A DNA stretch of 9,902 bases. It comes from Promethearchaeia archaeon (GTDB taxonomy: Archaea > Asgardarchaeota > Lokiarchaeia > Sigyniarchaeales > SOKP01). The position numbers and the translations under genes are program-made. Positions 1 through 6,276 of this stretch are shown here, piece by piece (position 1 is the first letter of the stretch; each line of letters opens with the position of its first letter). The stretch is from assembly GCA_029856295.1 (NCBI GenBank), contig JAHQWS010000031.1, forward strand, positions 1 to 9,902, read 5' to 3'. The notes beneath the pieces are model-generated. The model was not told the DNA's origin and ran no database searches. It worked only from the letters and a program-made list of their open reading frames with translations.

Positions 1-372
1 GCAATAGAAAACCAAATTACTAAAGCCAACGCCAATTTAATTGACTGTAAATTTATATTAGAAGGTGCAAATGGTCCAACTACTCCTAAAGCTGATGGTA
101 TTTTAAACGAAAGGGGAATAATTATTATACCAGATATACTAGCGAATAGCGGTGGGGTGTTAGTTTCGTATTTTGAATATATTCAAGATATAAATGCTTA
201 TTTCTGGGATCTAGAAAGAATTAACCAAGAACTTAAAAGAGTTCTTTTAAGTGCATTTGAAAAAGTATATCAACTTTCCCAGGAGAGAAAAATATCGCTT
301 CGAATGGCAGCATATATTTTTGCTGTATCAGGTGTCGCAGAAGCAATCAGATTAAGAGGATTTTATCCTTAA
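1..372 (+). CDS. Glutamate dehydrogenase, C-terminal part (5' end outside window)
   Basis: This is the last 123 codons of a hexameric-type glutamate dehydrogenase, which reversibly converts 2-oxoglutarate and ammonia to glutamate with NAD(P)H in the cytoplasm. The frame is open from the window edge. It shows the family signature EGANGPTTPKAD, then the stretch IIIIPDILANSGGVLVSYFE, which lies in the nucleotide-binding domain and the return into the catalytic domain. The tail, with AAYIFAVSGVAEAIRLRG, is the usual C-terminal helix region. An internal ATG at 157 is not the real start because homology continues upstream of it. Family members are about 415-430 residues, so roughly 70% lies outside the window. 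The stop is TAA. The next gene, an isocitrate-type dehydrogenase, begins 33 bases later on the same strand and is probably co-transcribed. Cofactor preference cannot be judged because the dinucleotide-binding loop is missing. Confidence 0.93.
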   Translation, partial: AIENQITKANANLIDCKFILEGANGPTTPKADGILNERGIIIIPDILANSGGVLVSYFEYIQDINAYFWDLERINQELKRVLLSAFEKVYQLSQERKISLRMAAYIFAVSGVAEAIRLRGFYP

Positions 373-394
373 AGTAAAAGAACTAATTTTAGAT

Positions 395-399
395 GTGAT
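395..399 (+). promoter_or_regulatory. Ribosome binding site of the dehydrogenase gene
   Basis: GTGAT lies six bases before the ATG at 406 and matches the 3' part of the archaeal AGGAGGTGAT consensus. It supports this start and internal translation initiation on a shared message with the upstream glutamate dehydrogenase gene. Confidence 0.45.
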
Positions 400-405
400 A
401 ATAAA

Positions 406-1596
406 ATGAACGCCATACTAGAGAAAGCTAAGCAGCATTTTGAGACTCTTGTAAAGGAACAATTAGAAAGAGTCGAATATATGAAAAAAGCAGAAGATTG
501 GAAGGACTATTCTACGCTTAAACCAATTATTATAGGGATTATCGGAGGAGATGGAATAGGTCCTGAGATCTCCAAACATGCGAAAACTATACTCGAATTT
601 TTATTAAAAAGTGAGTTACAAACTGGAAAAGTTGAATTTAGAGTAATTAAAGGATTAACAATAGAAAACAGAGCGAAAGTTATGAAAGCCATTCCTGATG
701 ATGTTCTTGAAGAACTTAAAAAGTGTCATGTTTTATTAAAAGGACCAACAACAACACCAAGGAAAGGTGACAAATGGCCTAATATTGAAAGTGCAAATGT
801 TATGATGCGTCGTGAACTTGATCTTTTCGCCAATGTTCGCCCTGTTAAGGTGCCTGAAAAAAATATTGATTGGATGTTCTTTAGAGAAAATACTGAAGGG
901 GCATACCTGTTAGGATCAAAAGGAATAAACATTACGGATGATCTGGCAATCGATTTTAAAGTAATAACTACCCAAGGAGCGGATCGTATAATTAGATTAG
1001 CGTTTGATTATGCTAAAAAGAATAATATAAATAAAGTTACAGTCGTAACAAAAGCTAATATTATCAAGGCAACAGATGGAAAATTTCTTTCTATAGCAGA
1101 AGAAGTTGCAAAAGATTATCCTGGAGTGGAATGGGATGATTGGTATATAGATATCATGACGGCAAAATTAATAGATCCTGCTCGACAGGGTCAATTTAAA
1201 GTACTTGTAGCACCTAATCTATATGGAGATATTCTCACTGATGAGGCGGCCCAAATGCAAGGTGGAGTTGGAACTGCAGGTAGTGCAAATATAGGTAAAA
1301 TATATGCCATGTTTGAAGCAGTGCATGGATCAGCACCGCGCATGGTAGAGGAGGGTCGAGCAAAATATGCTGATCCTTCAAGTATAATTAAAGCATCAGC
1401 ATTGTTACTTAATCATATTGGATTTGCTGAGAACTCGAAAAAGCTTGAAATGGCGCTTGATGTATGTTCTACATATGAAAAACGATTAAAAATTACAGGA
1501 AGATCAAACGGTGCAACAGGTGAAGAATTTGCGAATTATTTAATGGATACTCTACTAGATCCAAAATTAGAAGAAAAATGGAAAAAGTTTCAATAA
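406..1596 (+). CDS. Isocitrate/isopropylmalate-family dehydrogenase, probably NAD-dependent isocitrate dehydrogenase
   Basis: A complete 396-residue member of the metal-dependent decarboxylating beta-hydroxyacid dehydrogenases. GGDGIGPEI (47-55) is the N-terminal family signature. SANVMMRRELDLFANVRP (129-146) carries the substrate-binding serine, asparagine and arginines. FFRENTEGAY (158-167) and K216 in VTKANIIK hold the expected catalytic Tyr and Lys. D249, D275 and D279 (YGDILTDEAAQ) are the expected metal ligands. FRENTEG favours isocitrate over isopropylmalate, where RELTGG is usual. In the cofactor loop HGSAPRM (307-313), Arg-Met replaces the Lys-Tyr of NADP enzymes and the Asp-Ile of many NAD enzymes. 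A 40-residue helical N-terminal extension and the overall sequence resemble, from memory, a clade common in Clostridia, which suggests transfer from bacteria. The GTGAT at 395-399 supports the start. With the upstream glutamate dehydrogenase it would link isocitrate, 2-oxoglutarate and glutamate. Substrate and cofactor are inferred, not proven. Confidence 0.88.
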   Translation: MNAILEKAKQHFETLVKEQLERVEYMKKAEDWKDYSTLKPIIIGIIGGDGIGPEISKHAKTILEFLLKSELQTGKVEFRVIKGLTIENRAKVMKAIPDDVLEELKKCHVLLKGPTTTPRKGDKWPNIESANVMMRRELDLFANVRPVKVPEKNIDWMFFRENTEGAYLLGSKGINITDDLAIDFKVITTQGADRIIRLAFDYAKKNNINKVTVVTKANIIKATDGKFLSIAEEVAKDYPGVEWDDWYIDIMTAKLIDPARQGQFKVLVAPNLYGDILTDEAAQMQGGVGTAGSANIGKIYAMFEAVHGSAPRMVEEGRAKYADPSSIIKASALLLNHIGFAENSKKLEMALDVCSTYEKRLKITGRSNGATGEEFANYLMDTLLDPKLEEKWKKFQ

Positions 1597-1605
1597 ATAA
1601 AACTA

Positions 1606-1616
1606 TATTTTTTGGT
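1606..1616 (+). terminator. T-rich tract after the dehydrogenase gene
   Basis: A T6 run with flanking A/T lies ten bases past the stop of the dehydrogenase gene and before the convergent transporter gene. Archaeal termination commonly uses such T tracts without a hairpin. The general AT-richness makes this weak. Confidence 0.25.
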
Positions 1617-1650
1617 TATTTATACTTCTCGCTTTTATTAAAAATTTATT

Positions 1651-2946
1651 TTATCCAAATATTAAAACGAGGATATATAAAAATCCTATTGATACACTCA
1701 AATGAATAATCGCAAAACTCGCTCCCGTTCGAAGCAAACGTTTATAACTAAAATTTTCGACTCCTTTATCTTGAGCTATTTTTAATGTCATCATATCACA
1801 GGCGGCGCCTTGCGGTATAAAATTACCCCCTAGATTCACGCCAATAATTAGTGCAAAAATTAGCGGAATTGGAGGAAAACCTAAAAGGATTAATGTTTTT
1901 ATAATTGGAATAAAAATTAAAGCCGTAGGTGTATTGGCAACAACTCCCGACAATATGCTAACAATGAGAAGAATGAGTAAACACAATAAAAATACGTTAA
2001 ACCTTTCAAAGGGAAACATTGCGATGATTTCTTGAAAACCTGCCTCAATTAAACACCCTATAATAATGTATAACGCAATAAAAAAGAAGATTATCTCCCA
2101 TTCGATATCTTTTAGCATTCCACCCATCCCCTTTTTCGTAAATTTTCTATTTATAAGTACAAGTATTAATGCAGAAATGGCTGCGGTTAAATAGAGTAAC
2201 GGTAAAACAACAAATAGAATAATTGTAATTATTATAGCTACAGAATTAATATAAAACATTTTTTTGTTTTTGACCAGAACATCTGTGTCAATCAAATCTA
2301 TAACAAAGCGCTTTTGTTGCTCTTCGATTTTTGGTTCTTTGCTCAAAATAAATCTATCCATTAAAAATATAGTTAAAAATAATAAGGCAAAGGAAAAAAT
2401 CCAATAATATTGAATAAAGTATAATGTATCTAAATCAAAAGCAGTTGAAATTATGATGTTCTCTCCACTAGAAAAAGGAGTAATGATTGATCCAATATTA
2501 ATACATACAGTCATACCCATCAAATAAGTACCTGATCTAATCTTTAGAAAATGGCAAAGTCGTATAACTATTGGTGCCAAAATCAAAACTACTACAATAT
2601 CACTAATAATTGCCGCTAGGAGGGTTGTTATTATGCAAAGTAGCCAGAAAAAAATTCGTTGATCCCCTTTTGATATTTTAAAAAGTTTAACAGCAACATA
2701 TTCTAATATATTAGAGTCTTGCGCTATTTTGGTAATGATACTCATACTTAATATAATAATTATGGCTGAAAAACTTATATATGAAATAAATGTTTCAAAA
2801 GGTATTCCTTTCCATATCCCAGTAATAAATCCTGCAACAAAGCAACATAAAAGTGAAATAGCTACAAAGTCTAAATCTTTAATCGAGTAGCTTATAATTG
2901 TTAAAATAAATATAATAAAGATAATTATAAATAAAGGTAAATCCAT
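1651..2946 (-). CDS. ArsB/NhaD-type (ion transporter superfamily) membrane permease
   Basis: A 431-residue polytopic membrane protein with about eleven hydrophobic segments spread over its whole length. It has the two-repeat layout of the ion transporter superfamily. Each half contains a re-entrant/unwound pair: SDIVVVLILAPIV (115-127) with GSIITPFSSGENIII (152-166) in the first half, and VANTPTALIFIPIIK with GVNLGGNFIPQGA (369-381) in the second. The NLGGN-x-P-x-G motif is typical of ArsB, NhaD and SLC13-like permeases. A charged cytoplasmic loop with KEPKIEEQQKR divides the halves. The ion or anion carried cannot be told: arsenite, sodium/proton, dicarboxylate and citrate carriers all share this fold, and no arsenic-resistance genes are adjacent. 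No Shine-Dalgarno site is visible; a TATA-like box about 28 bases upstream suggests a leaderless message. A broken copy of its first 38 codons lies at 3714-3842. It is convergent with the upstream dehydrogenase. Confidence 0.82.
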   Translation of the reverse strand: MDLPLFIIIFIIFILTIISYSIKDLDFVAISLLCCFVAGFITGIWKGIPFETFISYISFSAIIIILSMSIITKIAQDSNILEYVAVKLFKISKGDQRIFFWLLCIITTLLAAIISDIVVVLILAPIVIRLCHFLKIRSGTYLMGMTVCINIGSIITPFSSGENIIISTAFDLDTLYFIQYYWIFSFALLFLTIFLMDRFILSKEPKIEEQQKRFVIDLIDTDVLVKNKKMFYINSVAIIITIILFVVLPLLYLTAAISALILVLINRKFTKKGMGGMLKDIEWEIIFFFIALYIIIGCLIEAGFQEIIAMFPFERFNVFLLCLLILLIVSILSGVVANTPTALIFIPIIKTLILLGFPPIPLIFALIIGVNLGGNFIPQGAACDMMTLKIAQDKGVENFSYKRLLRTGASFAIIHLSVSIGFLYILVLIFG

Positions 2947-2967
2947 CTCAAATAATATTAATTAGTG

Positions 2968-2980
2968 TTTTATAATAAAA
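2968..2980 (-). promoter_or_regulatory. TATA-like box for the permease gene
   Basis: Read on the minus strand this is TTTTATTATAAAA, centred about 28 bases before the permease ATG. With an archaeal TATA at about -26, transcription would begin at or next to the ATG, in keeping with the absence of a ribosome binding site. Confidence 0.4.
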
Positions 2981-3041
2981 TTACTTATAAGGTTAAAAAA
3001 GAGTTAGAATAATGTTTTAATATTGATATAAATGAAAGGCG

Positions 3042-3347
3042 TTACCGAACTATACCATTGTTAGATAACTTCGCCTTCTTTGAAAATATTATATCCGTAC
3101 CATTTTTTATCATCTGAGAACACCATGCTAAAATTTGACGATGGATATCATCATATAACATATTCATATAGATGTAATACTGAATATCTACAGCTCGGAT
3201 ATCATTAATCTCTCCGTCTAATTTTTCTACTTCAAGCCCTTCTGGTCTAGAAGTGATCTTCATATGCTTAAGCTTTTCAATAATGTCCATTAGAGCATCT
3301 TTAATTACCGGTTCACCATCAAATATTATATTTTCACTCATTTCCAT
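3042..3347 (-). CDS. Orphan 101-residue protein
   Basis: I do not recognise this protein. It is soluble, acidic in the first half and basic at the end. A helical N-terminal segment (EPVIKDALMDIIEKLKHMKI) precedes a central part with many Asp and Tyr (DGEINDIRAVDIQYYIYMNM). A helix containing WCSQMIKNGTDIIF follows, and the tail is basic (KKAKLSNNGIVR). Two ATGs (3347 and 3341) could serve as the start and neither has a Shine-Dalgarno site. It lies 95 bases upstream of the permease gene on the same strand, so the two could be linked, but the permease appears to have its own promoter. Codon use resembles its neighbours and it is a plausible real gene. No function is proposed. Confidence 0.6.
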   Translation of the reverse strand: MEMSENIIFDGEPVIKDALMDIIEKLKHMKITSRPEGLEVEKLDGEINDIRAVDIQYYIYMNMLYDDIHRQILAWCSQMIKNGTDIIFSKKAKLSNNGIVR

Positions 3348-3519
3348 ATAAAAAATATTAATTTCGACTGATCTAATTAAATTACGATAATGTTTGAATT
3401 AATCTTATTTTCCTAATATTTAATTCATAGTGGTATGAAGCGTTCAATATAGTAAGGTATTTTTAAAGAAAGTTTTACACAAATATTGTGAGGAAAAATG
3501 ATTTTTTTGGTATAAGTTT

Positions 3520-3749
3520 ATGAGTAATAACAATGATAATAATAATCGCAATAAAGTCATTTGTCCTATTAGTAATAAAATTTTATCTTATTTTGATATG
3601 GCAAAATTACTTCCCATATATCTAATCATTTATTACCTTTACAGATCATAAAATTAGTAGAACAAAGAGGTAATTATAAATATTATAAATTAACTCAAAA
3701 AGGTAAAATATTTTTAGTACAAATTTTTGGCACAAAAACACCCCAATAA
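3520..3749 (+). pseudogene. Frameshifted winged-helix (ArsR-like) transcription regulator remnant
   Basis: From the ATG at 3520 the frame reads an Asn-rich start, then CPISNKILSYFD, and soon terminates. Near 3597 a -1 shift (one base apparently lost) restores a frame reading GKITSHISNHLLPL, LVEQRGNYKYYKL and TQKGKIFL. Together these match the layout of an ArsR/MarR-type winged helix: a helix ILxYFD, a recognition helix with the ISNHL pattern (compare VSHHL in ArsR), and a wing ending YYKLTxKGK. The reading frame past about 3728 runs antisense into the permease relic, so the true 3' end is missing and the stop at 3747 is accidental. A sequencing indel could explain the frameshift but not the lost end. 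Original target unknown; it may have controlled the lost permease copy. Confidence 0.5.
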
Positions 3750-3842
3750 AGAAATTGCTACAAAATCTAAGTCCTTAGTCGAATAACTTATAATTATTAA
3801 AACAAAATTGATTAGTATTGTGAAGAAGAAAATAGAATCCAT
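3714..3842 (-). pseudogene. Truncated paralogous copy of the permease N-terminus
   Basis: Translation from the ATG at 3842 gives 42 residues before a stop. The first ~38 align without gaps to the N-terminus of the permease encoded at 1651-2946. Both begin MD, keep a run of Ile/Phe/Leu, share ISYS, and then share KDLDFVAISLL followed by a CF pair. The match ends near 3728, inside the second membrane helix, and is followed directly by the end of the winged-helix remnant on the other strand. The DNA similarity is also evident over about 110 bases. This is therefore the leftover of a second permease gene whose remaining ~90% has been deleted, not a functional peptide gene. Confidence 0.75.
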
Positions 3843-3910
3843 TTGTTTTAGTAATTATTTATTTCGATTAGAATATGTAATTTAATAAACAGCTTCTAAT
3901 AAATCTAATC

Positions 3911-4018
3911 ATGAGGATTGCATTTTTAATATACTAGGAATCGGTCAAAATTATAAGAGATTTAGTGAATTGTGATGATCTATTACGTTTAAATAAAGCC
4001 AGCAGTCAAAAGTATTAA
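3911..4018 (+). pseudogene. Possible short gene relic with in-frame TAG
   Basis: From the ATG at 3911 the frame reads MRIAFLIY, meets TAG at 3935-3937, then continues with protein-like composition (ESVKIIRDLVNC, DDLLRLNKASSQ) to TAA at 4016. The second part looks like an amphipathic helix from a real protein but is too short to identify. It lies in the decayed region, so a relic is the simplest reading. Confidence 0.2.
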
Positions 4019-4034
4019 TTTAAATTTTAAAAAT

Positions 4035-4877
4035 TTATTCTAATAAAAAAAGTTGGAGTAAAAATTTATCTAAATTTAACTTATGCAACATATCGATGTT
4101 ATTTAAAATATAATTCAAAATGTTTTCCTCATTAAATAACCTAAGACTCTCACTGTGCCCTATTTCCTCTTTTATAGAGGTTATTAGCCTTCTTAGAAGG
4201 TTTACTATTTGCTTTTCAACAACAATCATGTCGCAATTATTTGGATTTATTGTTATAATATTAATTCCAATATCTCTTGAAAAACTAATTTTACATAATT
4301 CAGGATTTTGTTTGACATATTCATTGTTTTTATAATTTTCAAACATTACTTCAATTTTATTATATAGTATCTCTCTGGATTGTTCTGGTATTTTATGCAA
4401 AGTCCCTAATATATCAAAAAACAACTGTTGAAAAATTCCCAAAATATCCACGAATTCAGCAATGTTGCTTACACTTTCCGCAGCTAACCAATCAGTATAA
4501 AATTGATCAATTATATCCTTAAAAGGGTCATATTTTCCAACATTTCCGTCCCATTTTTCTCTTGGTTGCCCGGCTTCAGCAAAATATTCTTGAGTAAAGG
4601 ATTGTTTTATAACATTTAAGCGTGCTCTTAGCATTTCAGCGTTAACATCCTTTGGCCCCGCCGCTATGAATAAGAGGTTAGATTCCTTATGCATGATGTA
4701 AACCCACCGTAAACCCCCCATATCAATACTCTCCAAGCCTTGCTTAAATTCCATAATTGTAAATTGATTTAAAGCAGTCAACAACCCAGAAACGAGGTCC
4801 TCATTAATTGGAAGATCCATGTACGACTTGTAGAGCAAAGTCACACCAGAGTCACTATCTAATATCCAAATGTTCAT
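4035..4877 (-). CDS. Longin-like domain protein of the Asgard type
   Basis: A 280-residue cytosolic protein. Its first ~100 residues follow the longin order of two strands, helix, three strands and helices. Strands NIWILDS (2-8) and VTLLYKSYM (12-20) come first, then helix EDLVSGLLTALNQFTIMEF (26-44). Strands follow around GLESIDM (48-54), LRWVYIMH (56-63) and NLLFIAAGP (67-75), then a helix from NAEMLRARLNVIKQSF (79-94). An aromatic-acidic linker (REKWDGNVGKYDPFKDII) leads into a helical C-terminal half of about 150 residues that ends with LDKFLLQLFLLE. Many such proteins occur in Lokiarchaeota, where longin and roadblock folds are thought to be partners of small Ras-like GTPases. That role is inferred from the family and from no residue here. 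A good Shine-Dalgarno site (GAGGT, 4884-4888) supports the start. It sits 100 bases downstream of the START-like gene on the same strand. The fold call comes from pattern only. Confidence 0.65.
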   Translation of the reverse strand: MNIWILDSDSGVTLLYKSYMDLPINEDLVSGLLTALNQFTIMEFKQGLESIDMGGLRWVYIMHKESNLLFIAAGPKDVNAEMLRARLNVIKQSFTQEYFAEAGQPREKWDGNVGKYDPFKDIIDQFYTDWLAAESVSNIAEFVDILGIFQQLFFDILGTLHKIPEQSREILYNKIEVMFENYKNNEYVKQNPELCKISFSRDIGINIITINPNNCDMIVVEKQIVNLLRRLITSIKEEIGHSESLRLFNEENILNYILNNIDMLHKLNLDKFLLQLFLLE

Positions 4878-4883
4878 TCTCTA

Positions 4884-4888
4884 ACCTC
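4884..4888 (-). promoter_or_regulatory. Ribosome binding site of the longin-like gene
   Basis: Minus-strand GAGGT stands six bases before the ATG at 4877. It fixes the start and suggests initiation within a longer message, possibly one begun at the START-like gene upstream. Confidence 0.6.
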
Positions 4889-4977
4889 AATATTCTTAAA
4901 GTTCTACAATTTTTTATACATCTTACAATTTCTATAAGTATCTAATTTATTATTAAATTTATAGGTTAATAATATCC

Positions 4978-5463
4978 CTATAAGAGTTCACTAAGATCAT
5001 TTGTCTTACAAAATCTCTCCAAATTTCTTAACATATTAGTTATTTTTGTTCGCAATGTGAGTTCTGCCGCACCTCCAAACAATTTAAGAAAATCATCTTC
5101 TAAAATAAAGTCATGTACGAATACTCCAAGCTTAGATATATTAGGAGAAAGCGCTTTTACTCGCATATTTCCATCTAAATTTTTAACATTTTTATTATTT
5201 CTTACATTAAATTCTATTAACCTTCCTTTTCCTTCTTCTTCTCCTTTATCAGTTAATACCAAATCTCCTTCCATTTCAATTGGGATATTTATAACTTTTA
5301 TTTTATCAACTATAACACTGTGAAATACGTTAGGAGCGATAAAATTCACTTCAATTTTAGAAACTGGACTTAACTCTTCCCAAAACTTAGACTTATAAAT
5401 TGCCCCTATAAGTTGGTCTTTTGGACAGTTATTTATTTCCAGTACTTTTGAGATTGTTGTCAA
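4978..5463 (-). CDS. SRPBCC/START-like ligand-binding protein, TTG start
   Basis: A 161-residue protein with the helix-grip layout. A first strand (TTISKVLEIN) is followed by short helices marked by CPKDQLIGAIYKSKFWEELSP (13-33). Then come strands VSKIEVNFIAP, VFHSVIVDKI, IPIEMEGDLVLTD and RLIEFNVRN, and two more around NMRVKALS and KLGVFVHDFIL. A long C-terminal helix (129-150, AAELTLRTKITNMLRNLERF) would close the pocket. These folds bind lipids, polyketides or other hydrophobic ligands; no ligand can be named. There is no in-frame ATG upstream, so translation most likely begins at TTG 5463, with a weak GTGA about eight bases before it. The first strand needs this start. The stop is TAG. 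It lies upstream of the longin-like gene on the same strand. Confidence 0.6.
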   Translation of the reverse strand: MTTISKVLEINNCPKDQLIGAIYKSKFWEELSPVSKIEVNFIAPNVFHSVIVDKIKVINIPIEMEGDLVLTDKGEEEGKGRLIEFNVRNNKNVKNLDGNMRVKALSPNISKLGVFVHDFILEDDFLKLFGGAAELTLRTKITNMLRNLERFCKTNDLSELL

Positions 5464-5698
5464 AATAAATTCACATTTTTTATTTAAGTTATAGTATGTA
5501 AAAAATAATATTAATCTTAAATATTAATAAAAAATCACAATCATATTCCTAGACACTTCGAATAACTCAAATTAGCTTTTGCGCCTCAGACTTCCTTGAT
5601 TTTATCATTATCAACCTTAATTCATTTCAGAATATTTCATCATTGGCTAAAAATTAACTTCATACTTTTCTTCTAAATAAAAAGCATGGATTTTTAAA

Positions 5699-5905
5699 TC
5701 ATGATTTTATCCTAAATAATTGACTTTTTTCTACATCATTCTCATTTTTGCAATTAGGACAAATCCAGGACTTTTCACTTTTTTTTACTGAATTTATGCA
5801 TTTTGGACACACTGCAATATCGCAGATACAATAATGTAGTTGGTCTACATTATTTTCGTAATTTGATTTGCAAATATAACAATAAGGAGGATTTTTTTCA
5901 GACAT
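5699..5905 (-). CDS. Small eight-cysteine, RING-like zinc-binding protein
   Basis: A 68-residue protein with four cysteine pairs: C9-x2-C12, C26-x-C28, C33-x2-C36 and C49-x2-C52. The spacing C-x2-C-x13-C-x-C-x4-C-x2-C-x12-C-x2-C fits two zinc ions held in cross-brace, as in RING, FYVE or PHD fingers. A cysteine (C28) stands where a classical RING has histidine; H24 is close by. The last pair is in WICPNCKNEN, also typical of a zinc ribbon, so a double zinc ribbon is the main alternative. Small RING-like proteins act as E3 ligases in archaeal ubiquitin-like systems, but no E1, E2 or ubiquitin-like gene is in this window, so that role is only a possibility. The stop is TGA. The gene stands alone, divergent from the membrane peptide at 6004. 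Confidence 0.7.
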   Translation of the reverse strand: MSEKNPPYCYICKSNYENNVDQLHYCICDIAVCPKCINSVKKSEKSWICPNCKNENDVEKSQLFRIKS

Positions 5906-5922
5906 CTTTTAATTTTATAATC

Positions 5923-5931
5923 TTTTTATAT
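5923..5931 (-). promoter_or_regulatory. TATA-like box for the RING-like gene
   Basis: Minus-strand ATATAAAAA centred about 22 bases before the ATG at 5905. With no Shine-Dalgarno present, a leaderless or nearly leaderless message is likely. The intergenic region is so AT-rich that other boxes are possible. Confidence 0.3.
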
Positions 5932-6003
5932 CTTATATTCTAATATACGTTTATTTTTAAAAATATATTATTATTAATTACTTAAAAAAACATAGAAGAT
6001 AAG

Positions 6004-6207
6004 ATGAATAAATTACAGAATAAAATCCGACTATTATCTCTTGTGAGTATTTTTTTTATTTATAGGGTAATTTATGCTTATTTTGTAGAAAAAGATAATC
6101 TTGTAGCTATTATATGGTTGTTGTTTGCTATTGTATATATCATATCACTTATAATATTATATTTTGTTGCCCAGAGATGGCAAAAAGAGTTAAAAGATTA
6201 TGAATAA
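6004..6207 (+). CDS. Small membrane protein with two predicted helices
   Basis: A 67-residue protein with two hydrophobic segments, at about 9-27 (RLLSLVSIFFIYRVIYAYF) and 36-57 (IIWLLFAIVYIISLIILYF), joined by a short charged turn (VEKDN). The ends are charged: MNKLQNK in front and QRWQKELKDYE behind. Positive residues flank both ends, which by the positive-inside rule fits a hairpin with both termini in the cytoplasm. I do not recognise the family. It lies 69 bases before ornithine carbamoyltransferase on the same strand, but that gene has its own TATA-like box, so functional linkage is doubtful. Its length, charge pattern and codon use support a real gene. Confidence 0.55.
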   Translation: MNKLQNKIRLLSLVSIFFIYRVIYAYFVEKDNLVAIIWLLFAIVYIISLIILYFVAQRWQKELKDYE

Positions 6208-6228
6208 GAATGTAAAAATAGATATTTC

Positions 6229-6243
6229 TTATATAATTTATAT
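6229..6243 (+). promoter_or_regulatory. TATA-like box for ornithine carbamoyltransferase
   Basis: TTATATAATTTATAT lies about 40 bases before the ATG at 6277, which would give a short leader of about 15 bases. No Shine-Dalgarno is visible before the ATG. Confidence 0.35.
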
Positions 6244-6276
6244 TCCTATTGATAAAAAGAGATTTAAATCTTATTT

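Larger units (their letters stand above)
3348..4034. other. Gene-poor decayed region
   Basis: No intact gene of convincing length is present on either strand. The stretch contains a frameshifted winged-helix regulator reading right, a truncated permease copy reading left, and a short stop-interrupted frame at 3911-4018, each listed separately. The remaining bases (3348-3519 and 3843-3910) are AT-rich with nothing I can identify. Confidence 0.7.

Noticed and set aside
507..932. Minus-strand open frames inside the isocitrate-type dehydrogenase gene
   Set aside because: They are antisense shadows of a clearly recognised enzyme gene and have no start signals or protein-like motifs.
4120..5323. 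Plus-strand open frames inside the longin-like and START-like genes
   Set aside because: Antisense shadows with no ribosome binding site; the minus-strand readings have coherent secondary-structure patterns.
5490..5640. Minus-strand stretch with TGA codons (IKVDNDKIKEV, stop, GAKANLSYSK)
   Set aside because: Considered as a third UGA-recoded gene, but there is no ATG with a ribosome binding site and several TGA codons occur close together; treated as non-coding.
5655..5701. Read-through of the TGA at the end of the RING-like gene
   Set aside because: Only about a dozen residues and another TGA follow before TAA, and the zinc domain is complete, so TGA is taken as a normal stop.
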